Assembly (NCBI GenBank): GCA_902570265.1
Contig: CACFXF010000001.1
Location: forward strand, 1-64,000
Reading direction: 5' to 3'
Source of the DNA: an uncultured Alphaproteobacteria bacterium
Lineage (GTDB): Bacteria; Pseudomonadota; Alphaproteobacteria; Rhodobacterales; Rhodobacteraceae
Length of the DNA stretch: 64,000 nt
The translations under genes and the position numbers were made by a program. Below the pieces are notes generated by a model, which did not search any database, was not told where the DNA came from, and saw only the letters and a program-made list of their open reading frames with translations. Shown here in pieces: positions 20,737 through 31,608 of the stretch; position 1 is the first letter of the stretch, and every line of letters begins with the position of its first letter.

Positions 20737-23700
20737 TTAAGCAACTACTAATTTTTCAGCTTTATCTAAATCAACGCTTACGAGCTGGCTAACCCCTTTT
20801 TCTGCCATAGTTACACCATAAAGTCGATTCATTTTAGACATTGTAATTGGATTATGGGTAATGATTATAAATCTGGTGTCAGTTCTAGAATTCATATTGT
20901 CTAGTAGATTACAAAATCTAACAATATTTGCATCATCCAGTGGTGCGTCTACTTCATCCAAGACGCAAATTGGGCTTGGTTTTACCATAAATACTGCAAA
21001 AATTAATGAAATAGCAGCAAGAGTTTGTTCCCCACCTGAAAGTAATGCTAAGTTGGATAATTTTTTCCCAGGAGGTTGACACATAATCTCAAGTCCAGCT
21101 TCTAAGGGATCATCACTTTCAACAAGTAATAAATTACTTTGTCCACCACCAAATAAATTATTAAACAAAGTTTTAAAATTTTTATTCACTTCATCAAATG
21201 CTTTTAAGAGTTTTTCTCTTCCTTCTTTATTTAAATTAGAGATCGCATTTCTAAGTTTTTTTACGGCGACCTCAAGATCTTCTTTTTGGTTAAGTAATTC
21301 TGAATATTCAGCATTAATCTCTTTTTCATCTTCTTCGGCTCTTAAATTAACGGGTCCAATAAAATTTCTTTTTGTTGTTAGCTGATCCAGATTTTTTTCA
21401 ATTACATCAATTGAAAGCTTGTTGGTCAGCTGGTTGATATATTTCTCTTGAAAACCCTTAGGACTGTGTCCAGTTTCTTCCTCTAAAAGACTCGCAAGTT
21501 CATTTAGATTGTCTTTCGTAGACTCAATAGAAACTTCAGCTCTAACATACTTTTCTTTTAAATCCTCAGCAATCTTAAAAGCTTCTTTTTCTTTAAATAA
21601 TGCATCTCTTAGTTTCTTCTCTGCATTTACCAACTCATCAGTTGAAATGCTACATTTCTTTTCAGCTTCAGTAATTTTTTTGTTAAGATTTAAAATATCA
21701 TTTTCTATTTTTTCTGGCTCTAATTGTGCAGTTTCTAAAAATAATTCAAGTTCATTTTTTCTTGACAAAATATTATCCTGTCGATCAACTGATCTTTTTT
21801 TTCTGATTGACCAATCTACTAATTCTTTATCAAGCTGAACTAATCTATTTTTATAAAAGTTTAATTGAGACGTTAAATCTTCAAGAACCAACCTTCTATC
21901 AAGATTTTTATTCCTAAAATCCTCTAATGTTTTTTTCTTAAAATTAATATTTTTTTCTTCTATTTGATAATCAATCTGTTGATTGTCTAAATTTTTAATT
22001 TCTTCAATATATTTAATTAGTTTATTGTAATCCTCATTAAGGTTAAGGTAATTATTTTTCAAACTCTCAATTTGAGCACTATTAATTTCAAATTCTGCTT
22101 CCAATTTGCTTAGATTTGATTTTAGTTCATTTAATCTTTTTTCCTTAGAAATATACTCTTTTTTTAAATTATCTCGTTCCTCAATTTTTTGTTTAATAAC
22201 CAGTTCTTGATCCGTTTTATGACCAGACTGGATAAATACTTTTTTTTCAATTTCTTTTTGTAAGACTTTTAAATTTTGTAATCTATTTAAATTTTTGACT
22301 TTTTGTGTATTGCTTGTATTTACGTCAGCGGATGTTGTTGAAAAACCGTCCCATCTCCAAAAATCTCCATCCATTGATACTAAAGACTGACCATTTTTTA
22401 ACTTCGAGTGAAGTAAATAACCATCTTTTGAATTTACGATACCAACATTTTTTAACCTCTTATTTAACTCTATAGGATGTTTAACTAGATCAGCTAAAAC
22501 TTTTACACCTTCAGGAAATGAATAAGATTGTTTTTCATTTTCACTTGAATGCCATCCACTTTTTCTGTCAGAGGACTGTGGTGGATAGTTTAAATCGTCA
22601 TTCAAAATAACACTAAATACAATTTCAAAATCTTTTGATATTTCAATTTGATTTATAATAGCATCTTCAAAAATTTCTTGCTCACTCAAAAATTCTTCTA
22701 AAGTTTTTATTTCAGATTTAATAGTTAATAATTTACTTCTTTGTTCAGATAGTTTTTCTTCAGAATTAAGTAAATCTGCTCTCAAAGTCTGAACTTCATC
22801 ATCTATTTTATCAAGCATTAAAGATTTTTTATCTATAGCCTTTTCAGATATTTCTAATTCATTCCTTATATTAATTAACTCATTTTCAATTTCTTCCTTT
22901 CGAAGACTTACTTTAGATTTATCATCTTTAACTTTGGTAATTTTCTCTTCAACTTGTTTTAGACTTTTTTTATTTAATTCAAAATTTGTTTCAAGATTAT
23001 TTTTTTTTGCTAAAGAAGCTGCGAAATTATTCGCCTCAATTTCATATTCTTTCTCAATTTTGTTAAAATCAATAATTGATAAATCTAAATCTTCTTTTGT
23101 ACTTTTAATTTTGTTGATTAAATCACTTTGGTTATTCAAAATGCTGTTTTTTTCATTTGCTGATTTTTTGAGAACACTTTCTGCATCAAGAATTAATTCA
23201 TTTTCTCTTATATAATCATTTTCTAATTCCGAAATTCTTTGATTTAACTCATTAACTCTTGATAAGGCATTTTTATGCTTTTCATCGATATTTGTTTTTT
23301 TAGACTTTAATTGATTTGTAGCTATTTGGTCAGCGGCTTGCTGCTTCCTTATTTTTGGTAGTAAGTTTTCTTTTTGTTCTTTTACTTCTATTAAATTTCT
23401 AAGAATTTTTTCATGATCAGTTCTTTTTTTGAGAATGTTATCTAACTCGTGTTTAGAGTTATTAAACTCTGAATGTTTATTTTCCCAACGAACATATAAA
23501 AGCAGTGATTCTTGTTTTCTAATTTTTTCACCCAATAAACGGTAATCTTCTGCTTGCTTAGCTTGTTTTTTTAATGCCTTCAGTTGTTCTTCCAATTTTG
23601 AAAGAATATCATTAATCCTTTCCAAATTATTTTCAGAAGCATTAAGCTTTAATTCTGATTCATGTCTTCTGTGATAGAGACCAGATATTCCTGCTGCCTC

Positions 23701-24195
23701 TTCTAAAATTCTTTTACGAGATTTAGGGTTTTCATTTATTAGATTTGAAATTTGACCCTGTCTCACTAGAGAAGGAGAATTAGACCCCGAAGAATAATCT
23801 GCAAAAAGCAATCTTACTTCTCTAGCAAGTATCTCTTTTCCTTCTATTCTATAAGTAGATCCAGATTCAAAATTTATTCTTCTAACAATTTCAATAGTAC
23901 TTTCATTTGTATTGATAGGTAGGATATCTGAATCAAAATTTTCAATTTTTAAATTTACTTCAGCATAAGATCTCGCAGGTCTTAAACTAGTCCCACCAAA
24001 TATAACGTCATCCATTCCATCGCCTCGCATTGAGGTTGGCCTGTTTTCTCCCATAACCCATCTTAAAGCATCTAATAAATTTGATTTACCACATCCATTA
24101 GGACCTACTACTCCTGTAAGTCCTGGCAGTATCTCAAATTCAGCTGGGTCTACAAAACTTTTAAAACCATTCAGTCGTAATTTAGTGATATTCAA
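20737..24195 (-). CDS. smc: chromosome segregation protein SMC
   Basis: Walker A GVVGPNGCGKSNLLDALRWVMGE, long coiled coil with hinge, LSGGEQTLAAISLIFA signature, CVLDEVDAPLDDANI. The provided ORF runs to 24261, but homology starts at LNITKLRLNGFKSF, so a TTG start at 24195 is more likely. Confidence 0.95.
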   Translation of the reverse strand: MNITKLRLNGFKSFVDPAEFEILPGLTGVVGPNGCGKSNLLDALRWVMGENRPTSMRGDGMDDVIFGGTSLRPARSYAEVNLKIENFDSDILPINTNESTIEIVRRINFESGSTYRIEGKEILAREVRLLFADYSSGSNSPSLVRQGQISNLINENPKSRKRILEEAAGISGLYHRRHESELKLNASENNLERINDILSKLEEQLKALKKQAKQAEDYRLLGEKIRKQESLLLYVRWENKHSEFNNSKHELDNILKKRTDHEKILRNLIEVKEQKENLLPKIRKQQAADQIATNQLKSKKTNIDEKHKNALSRVNELNQRISELENDYIRENELILDAESVLKKSANEKNSILNNQSDLINKIKSTKEDLDLSIIDFNKIEKEYEIEANNFAASLAKKNNLETNFELNKKSLKQVEEKITKVKDDKSKVSLRKEEIENELINIRNELEISEKAIDKKSLMLDKIDDEVQTLRADLLNSEEKLSEQRSKLLTIKSEIKTLEEFLSEQEIFEDAIINQIEISKDFEIVFSVILNDDLNYPPQSSDRKSGWHSSENEKQSYSFPEGVKVLADLVKHPIELNKRLKNVGIVNSKDGYLLHSKLKNGQSLVSMDGDFWRWDGFSTTSADVNTSNTQKVKNLNRLQNLKVLQKEIEKKVFIQSGHKTDQELVIKQKIEERDNLKKEYISKEKRLNELKSNLSKLEAEFEINSAQIESLKNNYLNLNEDYNKLIKYIEEIKNLDNQQIDYQIEEKNINFKKKTLEDFRNKNLDRRLVLEDLTSQLNFYKNRLVQLDKELVDWSIRKKRSVDRQDNILSRKNELELFLETAQLEPEKIENDILNLNKKITEAEKKCSISTDELVNAEKKLRDALFKEKEAFKIAEDLKEKYVRAEVSIESTKDNLNELASLLEEETGHSPKGFQEKYINQLTNKLSIDVIEKNLDQLTTKRNFIGPVNLRAEEDEKEINAEYSELLNQKEDLEVAVKKLRNAISNLNKEGREKLLKAFDEVNKNFKTLFNNLFGGGQSNLLLVESDDPLEAGLEIMCQPPGKKLSNLALLSGGEQTLAAISLIFAVFMVKPSPICVLDEVDAPLDDANIVRFCNLLDNMNSRTDTRFIIITHNPITMSKMNRLYGVTMAEKGVSQLVSVDLDKAEKLVVA

Positions 24196-24279
24196 ACTAA
24201 TTAACCTTAATGAAAAACAGATGTACCCACAATATATTGATAAATAATAAATTTCAATCAAAGATATAGTAAATAATCA

Positions 24280-26292
24280 TTAAAACTTATGTCCAAAATT
24301 TTTTCTTGCTCGATCAAAATTTATAATACTATCGCCAAGTTTATGTCTATAAATTAAATCATTTGATAGTACTCTTTTAACATAGTTTCTCGTCTCATAA
24401 TAAGGTATCATCTCAATCCAAATCAAAGGATCAACTCCGGATTTTCTAGGATCACCATAATTTTTCAGCCATCTATTTATTGTACCTGGTCCAGCATTAT
24501 ATGCCGCAGTACTCAATACTATTGAACCTTTGAATTTCTTTAGAAGTTTATTTAAATAAAAAGATCCAATTTTGATGTTATAAATTTCATCTGAAGAAAG
24601 TCTGTTTTTACTGTATTTAATTCCTAAATCACTGGTTACTTGTTTTGCAGTGGCCGGCATAACTTGCATCAACCCTAAAGCACCTGTTCTAGAGATTGCA
24701 CTATTATAAAATCCACTTTCCTGCCTAATAATCGAGTAAACAAGCTGTAAATTATCAATTTGATACATATCCAAATCATTTATTAAAGGGAAAGAGTATT
24801 TAAGAATTAAATCGCTTTTGATTTTAAATTTGTTTGATATGGAAATGATCCCTGAAAAATTACCAATTCTGTCTAAGAACACTAGTAAACATTTTCTTTC
24901 TTCATCTAATAAAGTTTCAGCAGCATGTTTGAAAAACCGTACTCCCAATACTAATCTATTAGCATCTAATAATTTCTTACCCAAATTAATTATTGAATTT
25001 TCCAATAGATTTACTTTTTTGCAATCATAATTCCTATCTTCAATTTCTGATAAATCTAAAGAATTTTTGTTAATTCTTTCAGCCGAAAGTTGTCCATAGA
25101 AAGTACTTATATATATGGATCCTTTCTTATAATAATCTTGTGCTTCATTAATTCTTTTTAGCTTTTCAAGTGATCTAGCATACCAATAAAAATTTTTGCT
25201 TAAGAAATTTTTATTGGTAACTAAATCTAAAATATTTGAAAAATGTTTTATAGCAACTTCTGGCTTTTTTAAAAAATTGAGCGCAATGAAACCAGAAAGC
25301 CATTCAAGTTCCACATAGCCCTGTTTAGACTCTCTAAAGTCATCATTTACAAAAAACTCGTTACTTATCAAATGATTACTGCTAATTTTATAAGCTTGCA
25401 TCAAGTTACCAAGACGAAGCTCTCTTCTAGCATGATAAATTCTTAATTCTGACCACTTATATGATAATCCCAATTTCATGGGATTCTTAGATAAATTTAA
25501 AATTATGTTAGAAACTTTATTATATTTTCTTATTGATTGAAGATAATTAGCATAATCAAAAAAAACTCCTGGATCCTTGATATTGAATATACTGAGTGTA
25601 TCAATTTTATCTTTGCTTTTTGTAAGTTTTTGAAGTCTTACTCTTTGTTCTGCAATAGAAAAATCAACTGCAGTCATTATTTTTTTTAGTTGATTAACAG
25701 AAGACAAATCTCTCTTCCAAAGTAAATTGTTTAATCTTTTATTATTATTAATTGTAATTGCATTTTTAAAATTTTTTATCATTAGTTGAAAATTTTTTTC
25801 ATCAAATTTTTGGTCCAACCAGCTAATTGCAGCTATTTTCTCTGCTTGCTTTGTATCTCCAACCTTTAAATGAGCTAAAGAGAGCATTGTTGAACCATGG
25901 CCTGTTACAGGAAAATTATTTTTAAATAAATTAATTATAAGTTTTGGATCTTCATCTAAAGTGATTTTTTTTTCGGCTTGCTTTATAAGATAAGGCATGC
26001 CAGGCCATTTTGATTTAGTTTCTATAAAATTAATATAATCTGATAGAATTGCATCCCCGGCTCTTAATCTTAACCAATTTGTTAGATCAATTGCTAAATC
26101 ACTATTACTTTTTTTTGCATATATGTAAGCCTTATCCCAAATTTGTGCATCAGAGTATTTTAAAGCTTCTTTAAAATTTTCTATCTCAAATTGTTCAGCA
26201 TTTACTTTCTTATTCATAAATATTACTTCTTCGATAAAGAAAAATAAGGAAAATATTATTATAAAAAATAAATATCTAACTAAGATTTTCAC
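24280..26292 (-). CDS. soluble lytic murein transglycosylase (SLT domain)
   Basis: RQESGFYNSAISRTGALGLMQVMPATAK and AYNAGPGTINRWL SLT motifs; TPR-like N-terminal region. Confidence 0.93.
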   Translation of the reverse strand: MKILVRYLFFIIIFSLFFFIEEVIFMNKKVNAEQFEIENFKEALKYSDAQIWDKAYIYAKKSNSDLAIDLTNWLRLRAGDAILSDYINFIETKSKWPGMPYLIKQAEKKITLDEDPKLIINLFKNNFPVTGHGSTMLSLAHLKVGDTKQAEKIAAISWLDQKFDEKNFQLMIKNFKNAITINNNKRLNNLLWKRDLSSVNQLKKIMTAVDFSIAEQRVRLQKLTKSKDKIDTLSIFNIKDPGVFFDYANYLQSIRKYNKVSNIILNLSKNPMKLGLSYKWSELRIYHARRELRLGNLMQAYKISSNHLISNEFFVNDDFRESKQGYVELEWLSGFIALNFLKKPEVAIKHFSNILDLVTNKNFLSKNFYWYARSLEKLKRINEAQDYYKKGSIYISTFYGQLSAERINKNSLDLSEIEDRNYDCKKVNLLENSIINLGKKLLDANRLVLGVRFFKHAAETLLDEERKCLLVFLDRIGNFSGIISISNKFKIKSDLILKYSFPLINDLDMYQIDNLQLVYSIIRQESGFYNSAISRTGALGLMQVMPATAKQVTSDLGIKYSKNRLSSDEIYNIKIGSFYLNKLLKKFKGSIVLSTAAYNAGPGTINRWLKNYGDPRKSGVDPLIWIEMIPYYETRNYVKRVLSNDLIYRHKLGDSIINFDRARKNFGHKF

Positions 26293-26417
26293 TAATTTTT
26301 ACCTTTAATTAAAAGATCGTTTTTTTATATTTTCATTTAATTCAAAATATACGATTTAACATAATAAAATGATGTGCTAATATTGTGAATAAAAATTATT
26401 AATCTAAGGATTTTATT

Positions 26418-27293
26418 ATGATAAAAGGATCGATTCCTGCACTTATAACTCCTTTTAAAAATGGGGAAATCGATAAAAATGCACTTGAGGATCTTGTTGA
26501 GTGGCAAATTGAAGAGGGAAGCAACGGATTAGTTGCAGTTGGAACTACCGGAGAAAGTCCAACCTTAAGTCATGAAGAACACCAAGAAGTCATAGAAATA
26601 ATAGTAAAAAAATCAAAAGGAAGAGTACCTGTTATTGCAGGGGCAGGTTCTAATAATACTAGAGAATCTGTAGATCTTATGAAGTTTGCAAAAAAGGTAG
26701 GAGCAGATGCAGCTTTAATTGTTACACCTTATTATAATAAACCCAACCAAAAAGGACTACTTTTACACTTTAGTAGTCTTAATGATTGTTGTGATTTACC
26801 AATTATTATTTATAATATTCCTGGAAGATCAATTGTGGATATGGATATATTAACCTTATCATCACTTTCAAAATTAAAAAATATAATTGGAATTAAAGAT
26901 GCAACTGGTGATGTAAGTAGAGTATCAGATACCAGAAAATACTGTGGTGAAAATTTTATTCAATTATCTGGTGAAGATGCATCTGCGCTCGGTTTTAACG
27001 CACATGGTGGAGTTGGATGTATATCTGTAATAGCAAATGCTGCACCAAAATTATCAGCTGAATTCCAAAAAGCTATGCTACAGGGTGACTATAAAAAAGC
27101 TCTTATTTTACAAGATAAATTACTACCACTTCACAGAGCTACTTTTCTAGAACCAAGCCCCGCACCAATAAAATATGCGCTAAATAAATTAGGAAAATGT
27201 GTTAATGAACTGCGAGCACCTTTAGTAAAAGTAAATGAAAATACTCAAAAAATTATGGATAATGCATTAAGACATGCAGAATTATTAAATTAA
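26418..27293 (+). CDS. dapA: 4-hydroxy-tetrahydrodipicolinate synthase
   Basis: [43 protein letters not shown]. Confidence 0.97.
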   Translation: MIKGSIPALITPFKNGEIDKNALEDLVEWQIEEGSNGLVAVGTTGESPTLSHEEHQEVIEIIVKKSKGRVPVIAGAGSNNTRESVDLMKFAKKVGADAALIVTPYYNKPNQKGLLLHFSSLNDCCDLPIIIYNIPGRSIVDMDILTLSSLSKLKNIIGIKDATGDVSRVSDTRKYCGENFIQLSGEDASALGFNAHGGVGCISVIANAAPKLSAEFQKAMLQGDYKKALILQDKLLPLHRATFLEPSPAPIKYALNKLGKCVNELRAPLVKVNENTQKIMDNALRHAELLN

Positions 27294-27296
27294 TAT

Positions 27297-27773
27297 ATGC
27301 AGAAATTAGTGAATCTAAAAAATCAGAAATTAATCGCTGATAACAAAAAAGCACGTTATAATTATTTTATAGAAGAAGAAATTGAATGTGGCATCGTTCT
27401 AGAGGGATCTGAAGTAAAAAGTATGCGTAGTGGTAGAGTAAGTATTCTAGAAAGCTACGCAAATATTGAACAACAGCAGCTCTGGCTAATAAATTGTAAT
27501 ATTCCAAATTATGAAAATGCTAAAATATTTAACCATGTAGAAAGAAGAAGAAGGAAATTACTAGTTAAAAAAAGAGAATTACTAAAGTTAATAAAAAATA
27601 AAGGACGTGAAGGTATGACTCTAGTACCTTTAAAACTATATTTTAATGAAGCAGGAATTGCCAAAATCCTAATTGGAATTGGTAAAGGTAAAAAAAATGT
27701 AGATAAAAGAGAAACAGAAAAGAAAAGGGATTGGAACATTCAAAAAGGACGTCTTTTAAGAAATAAACATTAG
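27297..27773 (+). CDS. smpB: SsrA-binding protein
   Basis: NKKARYNYFIEEEIECGIVLEGSEVKSMR, IGIGKGKKNVDKRETEKKRDW. Confidence 0.97.
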   Translation: MQKLVNLKNQKLIADNKKARYNYFIEEEIECGIVLEGSEVKSMRSGRVSILESYANIEQQQLWLINCNIPNYENAKIFNHVERRRRKLLVKKRELLKLIKNKGREGMTLVPLKLYFNEAGIAKILIGIGKGKKNVDKRETEKKRDWNIQKGRLLRNKH

Positions 27774-27832
27774 CTCATCTGAAATTAAGTTTAGAAAATA
27801 CAAATAAATTAAGTACTTAAATTTAAATAAAA

Positions 27833-28480
27833 TTATATGTTTTCTTTTTTTTGGAATAAAACGATTAAAAATCTAAATGGTATTAACGAAATAGTGATTA
27901 AAGAAAGCTTTACTAAGAAATCTGCTAAAGCAAGTGACACCCACAAAGGGGATATCCCAAACATACCCAGTATAGGAACTTGCTCTACAGCCCACGAAAC
28001 ATCATTTGAAGGTTCCAAAAAAATTAAAAAACCAGAAAACGCAACACTAAAGAAAATAAGGGTATCTAATGAAGAACCTACTATTGAAGATATTAATGGT
28101 GCTTTCCACCATCTTTCTTGTCTTAAATAATTAAAAATTGAAATATCTAATAAATGAGAAATTATAAAAGCTGTTGCAGATCCTAATGCTATTCTAAAAG
28201 TTACTAATGGTCCAAATTCACCTTGCAGTTGAGTCCCAACAAGTGAGCAAAATATACCTATAATAAAACCAAATAAGACCACCTTTCTTGCAGCAGTTAG
28301 ACCGTAAAATCGATTTGTAATATCAGTAATAAGAAAAGCAAACGGATAGGTCAATGCTCCCCATGTTAACCAGTTACCCAATAAAAACTGGACTAGTATA
28401 TTTGATACTAAAACTATAATTGACATTGTAATTATAGGCACAACTAAAGATTTTAAATTGATCATCTCTATTTTTAACAA
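27833..28480 (-). CDS. VUT/YhhQ family queuosine precursor transporter
   Basis: Hydrophobic; AFLITDITNRFYGLTAARKVVLFGF and QERWWKAPLISSIVGSSLDTLIFFSVAF motifs. Confidence 0.85.
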   Translation of the reverse strand: MLKIEMINLKSLVVPIITMSIIVLVSNILVQFLLGNWLTWGALTYPFAFLITDITNRFYGLTAARKVVLFGFIIGIFCSLVGTQLQGEFGPLVTFRIALGSATAFIISHLLDISIFNYLRQERWWKAPLISSIVGSSLDTLIFFSVAFSGFLIFLEPSNDVSWAVEQVPILGMFGISPLWVSLALADFLVKLSLITISLIPFRFLIVLFQKKENI

Positions 28481-28493
28481 ATTGAATTTATAA

Positions 28494-29444
28494 TTAAATT
28501 TTTGAAATCACTTTATCCCAAACTTTCGAAGCAAAATTTTTATTTTCAAACCTCTCTAACTCCTGCAGACCAGTAGGTGATGTAAGATTGATTTCAGTCA
28601 ATTTTCCTCCAATGACATCTATACCAACAAAAATTTGTCCATTTTCTCTTAAATTGTTACCAATTTCATTGCAAATATTTATTTCGTCAACAGATAATTC
28701 TGTCGCAACAGCTCTCCCTCCAACATGCATATTAGATCTAATTTCACCTTTTTTGGGTATTCTATTAATAGCTCCTAAAATTTCACCATCTAAAAGAATG
28801 ATTCTTTTGTCACCTTTACTTACTTCAGGTATAAACTCTTGGGCTATTAAGGGTTCCGAGGAGTTCATTTGAAAAAGTTCCATTAAAGAAACAAAATTTT
28901 TGTCATCATTATCTAATTTAAAAACACCAGCTCCACCGTTTCCATATAATGGTTTCAAAATAATTTCACCATATTGTTCCCTAAATTTCTGTATTACATC
29001 TATTTTACTGCTAATTATAGTAGCAGGCATTAAATGCGAATAGTTGAGTACTAATAATTTTTCTGGAAAATTCCTAACCCAAAAGGGATTATTAACTATA
29101 AGCGTTTTATTCCTTACAAAATCTAAGAGATATGTAGATGTCAAATAATTCATATTAAATGGGGGGTCTTGTCTTAACCATAGAACGTCTAAGTCATTTA
29201 TAATATCAATGGTTTTATTCTCTATGATAGAAAAGGGTGGTTTGTCGTTCCTATTCAATTTAACAAAATTACCTTTTGCAAATATTTTGTTTCTACGATA
29301 GGTCAATTCATCGGGAAGATAGTGAAAAACTGAATATCCTCTATTCTGTGCTTCTTCAGCAAGACGAAAAGATGTATCTGATAAAGGATCTATATTTTCC
29401 AAGGGATCCATTTGAAAACCAACTCTTAGCATTAAAAACTCCAA
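28494..29444 (-). CDS. gshB: glutathione synthetase
   Basis: FQMDPLENIDPLSDTSFRLAEEAQNRGY, LWLRQDPPFNMNYL, LKPLYGNGGAGVFKL, TSPTGLQEL. Confidence 0.96.
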   Translation of the reverse strand: MEFLMLRVGFQMDPLENIDPLSDTSFRLAEEAQNRGYSVFHYLPDELTYRRNKIFAKGNFVKLNRNDKPPFSIIENKTIDIINDLDVLWLRQDPPFNMNYLTSTYLLDFVRNKTLIVNNPFWVRNFPEKLLVLNYSHLMPATIISSKIDVIQKFREQYGEIILKPLYGNGGAGVFKLDNDDKNFVSLMELFQMNSSEPLIAQEFIPEVSKGDKRIILLDGEILGAINRIPKKGEIRSNMHVGGRAVATELSVDEINICNEIGNNLRENGQIFVGIDVIGGKLTEINLTSPTGLQELERFENKNFASKVWDKVISKI

Positions 29445-29454
29445 AAAACGTTAT

Positions 29455-30315
29455 TCAATTATTTAATATCTTCAAACCAAGATTATAAACTTCTTTTTTA
29501 GATAATGAATATTTTTTAGAGACAATCGCAATAGAATCCCTAAAAGTATTTTTCTTTAATAAATAAATCAGATCGGATTTTATTAAATTTAAATCAGGCT
29601 TAATATGTTCTTTTCTGTTAACAACTAATGTAAATTCACCTCTAAAATTATTTTCTTTCCTTAAAATTTTAATAATTGAATCAATTGTTCCACGTTTGTT
29701 TTCTTCAAAATTTTTAGTTAGTTCTCTGCAAACAACAATTTGCTGAGAATTACCAAAAATATTTCCCAAATCTTCTAAGGTATTTAATATCCTTTTTGGA
29801 CTTTCAAAAAAAATTAAAGTAGAAGGAACTGATAACAAATCATTGAAAAAATTAATCCTTTGATTTTTTTTCACTGGTGGAAAACCTCCAAAAAAGAACT
29901 TGTCAGATGGTAACCCTGACTGACAAAGAGCTACTATAACAGAACAAGCTCCTGGTATACATATCACTTTGTAACCATCTCTTATAACTTGTCTCACTAA
30001 TTTGTATCCAGGATCAGAAATTAATGGTGTTCCAGAATCACAACATAAGGCAATCGATTTATTTTTTTCTAGTTCAAGAATGTATTTTGATCTTACATCA
30101 TCACCTGAGTTATCATTATATGAACTTATATTTCTTCCATTTAAATCAATATCCATTAAGTTCATTAATTTTCTTAAGACCCTAGTATCTTCAGCTAACA
30201 AAACATTTACGTTTTGTAGTACGTTAATTGCTCTAAACGTAAAATCAGAAAGTGTTCCAATTGGAGTAGAGATCAGGTATAAAGCAGGTTCTAATTTAGG
30301 AAAATTTATTTTCAA
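29455..30315 (-). CDS. rsmI: 16S rRNA (cytidine(1402)-2'-O)-methyltransferase
   Basis: LYLISTPIGTLSDFTFRAINVL, AEDTRVLRKL, CDSGTPLISDPGYKLV. Confidence 0.96.
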   Translation of the reverse strand: MKINFPKLEPALYLISTPIGTLSDFTFRAINVLQNVNVLLAEDTRVLRKLMNLMDIDLNGRNISSYNDNSGDDVRSKYILELEKNKSIALCCDSGTPLISDPGYKLVRQVIRDGYKVICIPGACSVIVALCQSGLPSDKFFFGGFPPVKKNQRINFFNDLLSVPSTLIFFESPKRILNTLEDLGNIFGNSQQIVVCRELTKNFEENKRGTIDSIIKILRKENNFRGEFTLVVNRKEHIKPDLNLIKSDLIYLLKKNTFRDSIAIVSKKYSLSKKEVYNLGLKILNN

Positions 30316-30419
30316 TTTTTATAATCCTGAAGAATTTAAATATTTTTATTTATTTTATTCTATAGTACATAAATTATGAGAACTAAGAATTCATTTTATT
30401 TATAAACTGACTATAAACT

Positions 30420-31598
30420 ATGACAAAGATTAGAGATCAAAGAAAGTATTACTTTTACATTATTTATTTAATATTTGTTACTATTTTAGTCGGGTGCGTT
30501 TCGAATATTGAAGAAAATTATAATTATAATGGTGTGACTGACACAAAAAGTAAAATTGGACTACTACTACCTGTTGGATCTAAAAATAGAGACTTATCAT
30601 ATTTAGGTAAAAGTTTAAGAGATGCTGCATTATTGGCTAAAGAAGATTTAGTTGATAGTTCGTTTGAAATGAAAACTTATGATACTTTAGGTAAAAGTAA
30701 AGAAGGTTTAATTGCCTTTAACCAAGCCTTAGAAGAAAAAAATGATATCGTCATAGGACCATTTGTTCCTATTATTGCGAAAGTAATTTCTAACAATTTT
30801 CCTTTTAATAATTTGAAAATTATAACTTTGTCTAATGATCCATCAATTAATGGTACAAATTTTTTATTATTAGGAGATACTATTACAAATAGAGCAAATA
30901 ATCTTATTAAGTTTGCTGTTAATAATAATAAATATCGATTTGCATTAATAAATCCAACCAACAAACATAATAATGAAGTAATGAAAATACTTATTAATAA
31001 GATCAATATGAATAGAGGTGTAGTGACTTTTTCTGCAAATTATTCTGAAGATATAAGTGAAATATCTTATAAAGCTCAAACTATTAAACAAAAATTAAAA
31101 AGCACCGATACTGAAGTCATTATTTTTACAGGAACACCTGATCAACGAATGAAACATTTAGCAGCTGAACTTGCTGATATCACAAAAAGCAAAACAGAAT
31201 CAGGTATTCAAATCATGGGTTTATCAAGTTGGAATAATTCTACTTCTATACTTTCTGAACCTGCATTCCAACATTCATGGTTTACCATGCCAGATTATAG
31301 ATTTCGAAAATTTTATGAAAACAAATTTATAAAAAAATTTGGATATAGACCTCATCCAAAATCTAATCTTACATATGATGCTATTGCTGCTTTGGGAGTT
31401 TTAGAAAAAAATTTAAAAAATAAGAATATCAATCATTCAAACAAATTCGATGGTCTGTTTAATTCTAGTGGATTTATAGGAATTGATGGAATTTTTAGAT
31501 TTAATTATGATAGAATTGCTGAAAAAGAATTATCTGTCATTCAGATAACTAATGGTCAACCAAAAGTACTAAAACAAGCAAGAAATAGTTTTCCATAA
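30420..31598 (+). CDS. LppC-like penicillin-binding protein activator (periplasmic-binding fold lipoprotein)
   Basis: Lipobox ILVGC; KIGLLLPVGSKNRDLSYLGKSLRDAALLA; divergent to rsmI. Confidence 0.82.
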   Translation: MTKIRDQRKYYFYIIYLIFVTILVGCVSNIEENYNYNGVTDTKSKIGLLLPVGSKNRDLSYLGKSLRDAALLAKEDLVDSSFEMKTYDTLGKSKEGLIAFNQALEEKNDIVIGPFVPIIAKVISNNFPFNNLKIITLSNDPSINGTNFLLLGDTITNRANNLIKFAVNNNKYRFALINPTNKHNNEVMKILINKINMNRGVVTFSANYSEDISEISYKAQTIKQKLKSTDTEVIIFTGTPDQRMKHLAAELADITKSKTESGIQIMGLSSWNNSTSILSEPAFQHSWFTMPDYRFRKFYENKFIKKFGYRPHPKSNLTYDAIAALGVLEKNLKNKNINHSNKFDGLFNSSGFIGIDGIFRFNYDRIAEKELSVIQITNGQPKVLKQARNSFP

Positions 31599-31608
31599 GT
31601 GATTAAAA

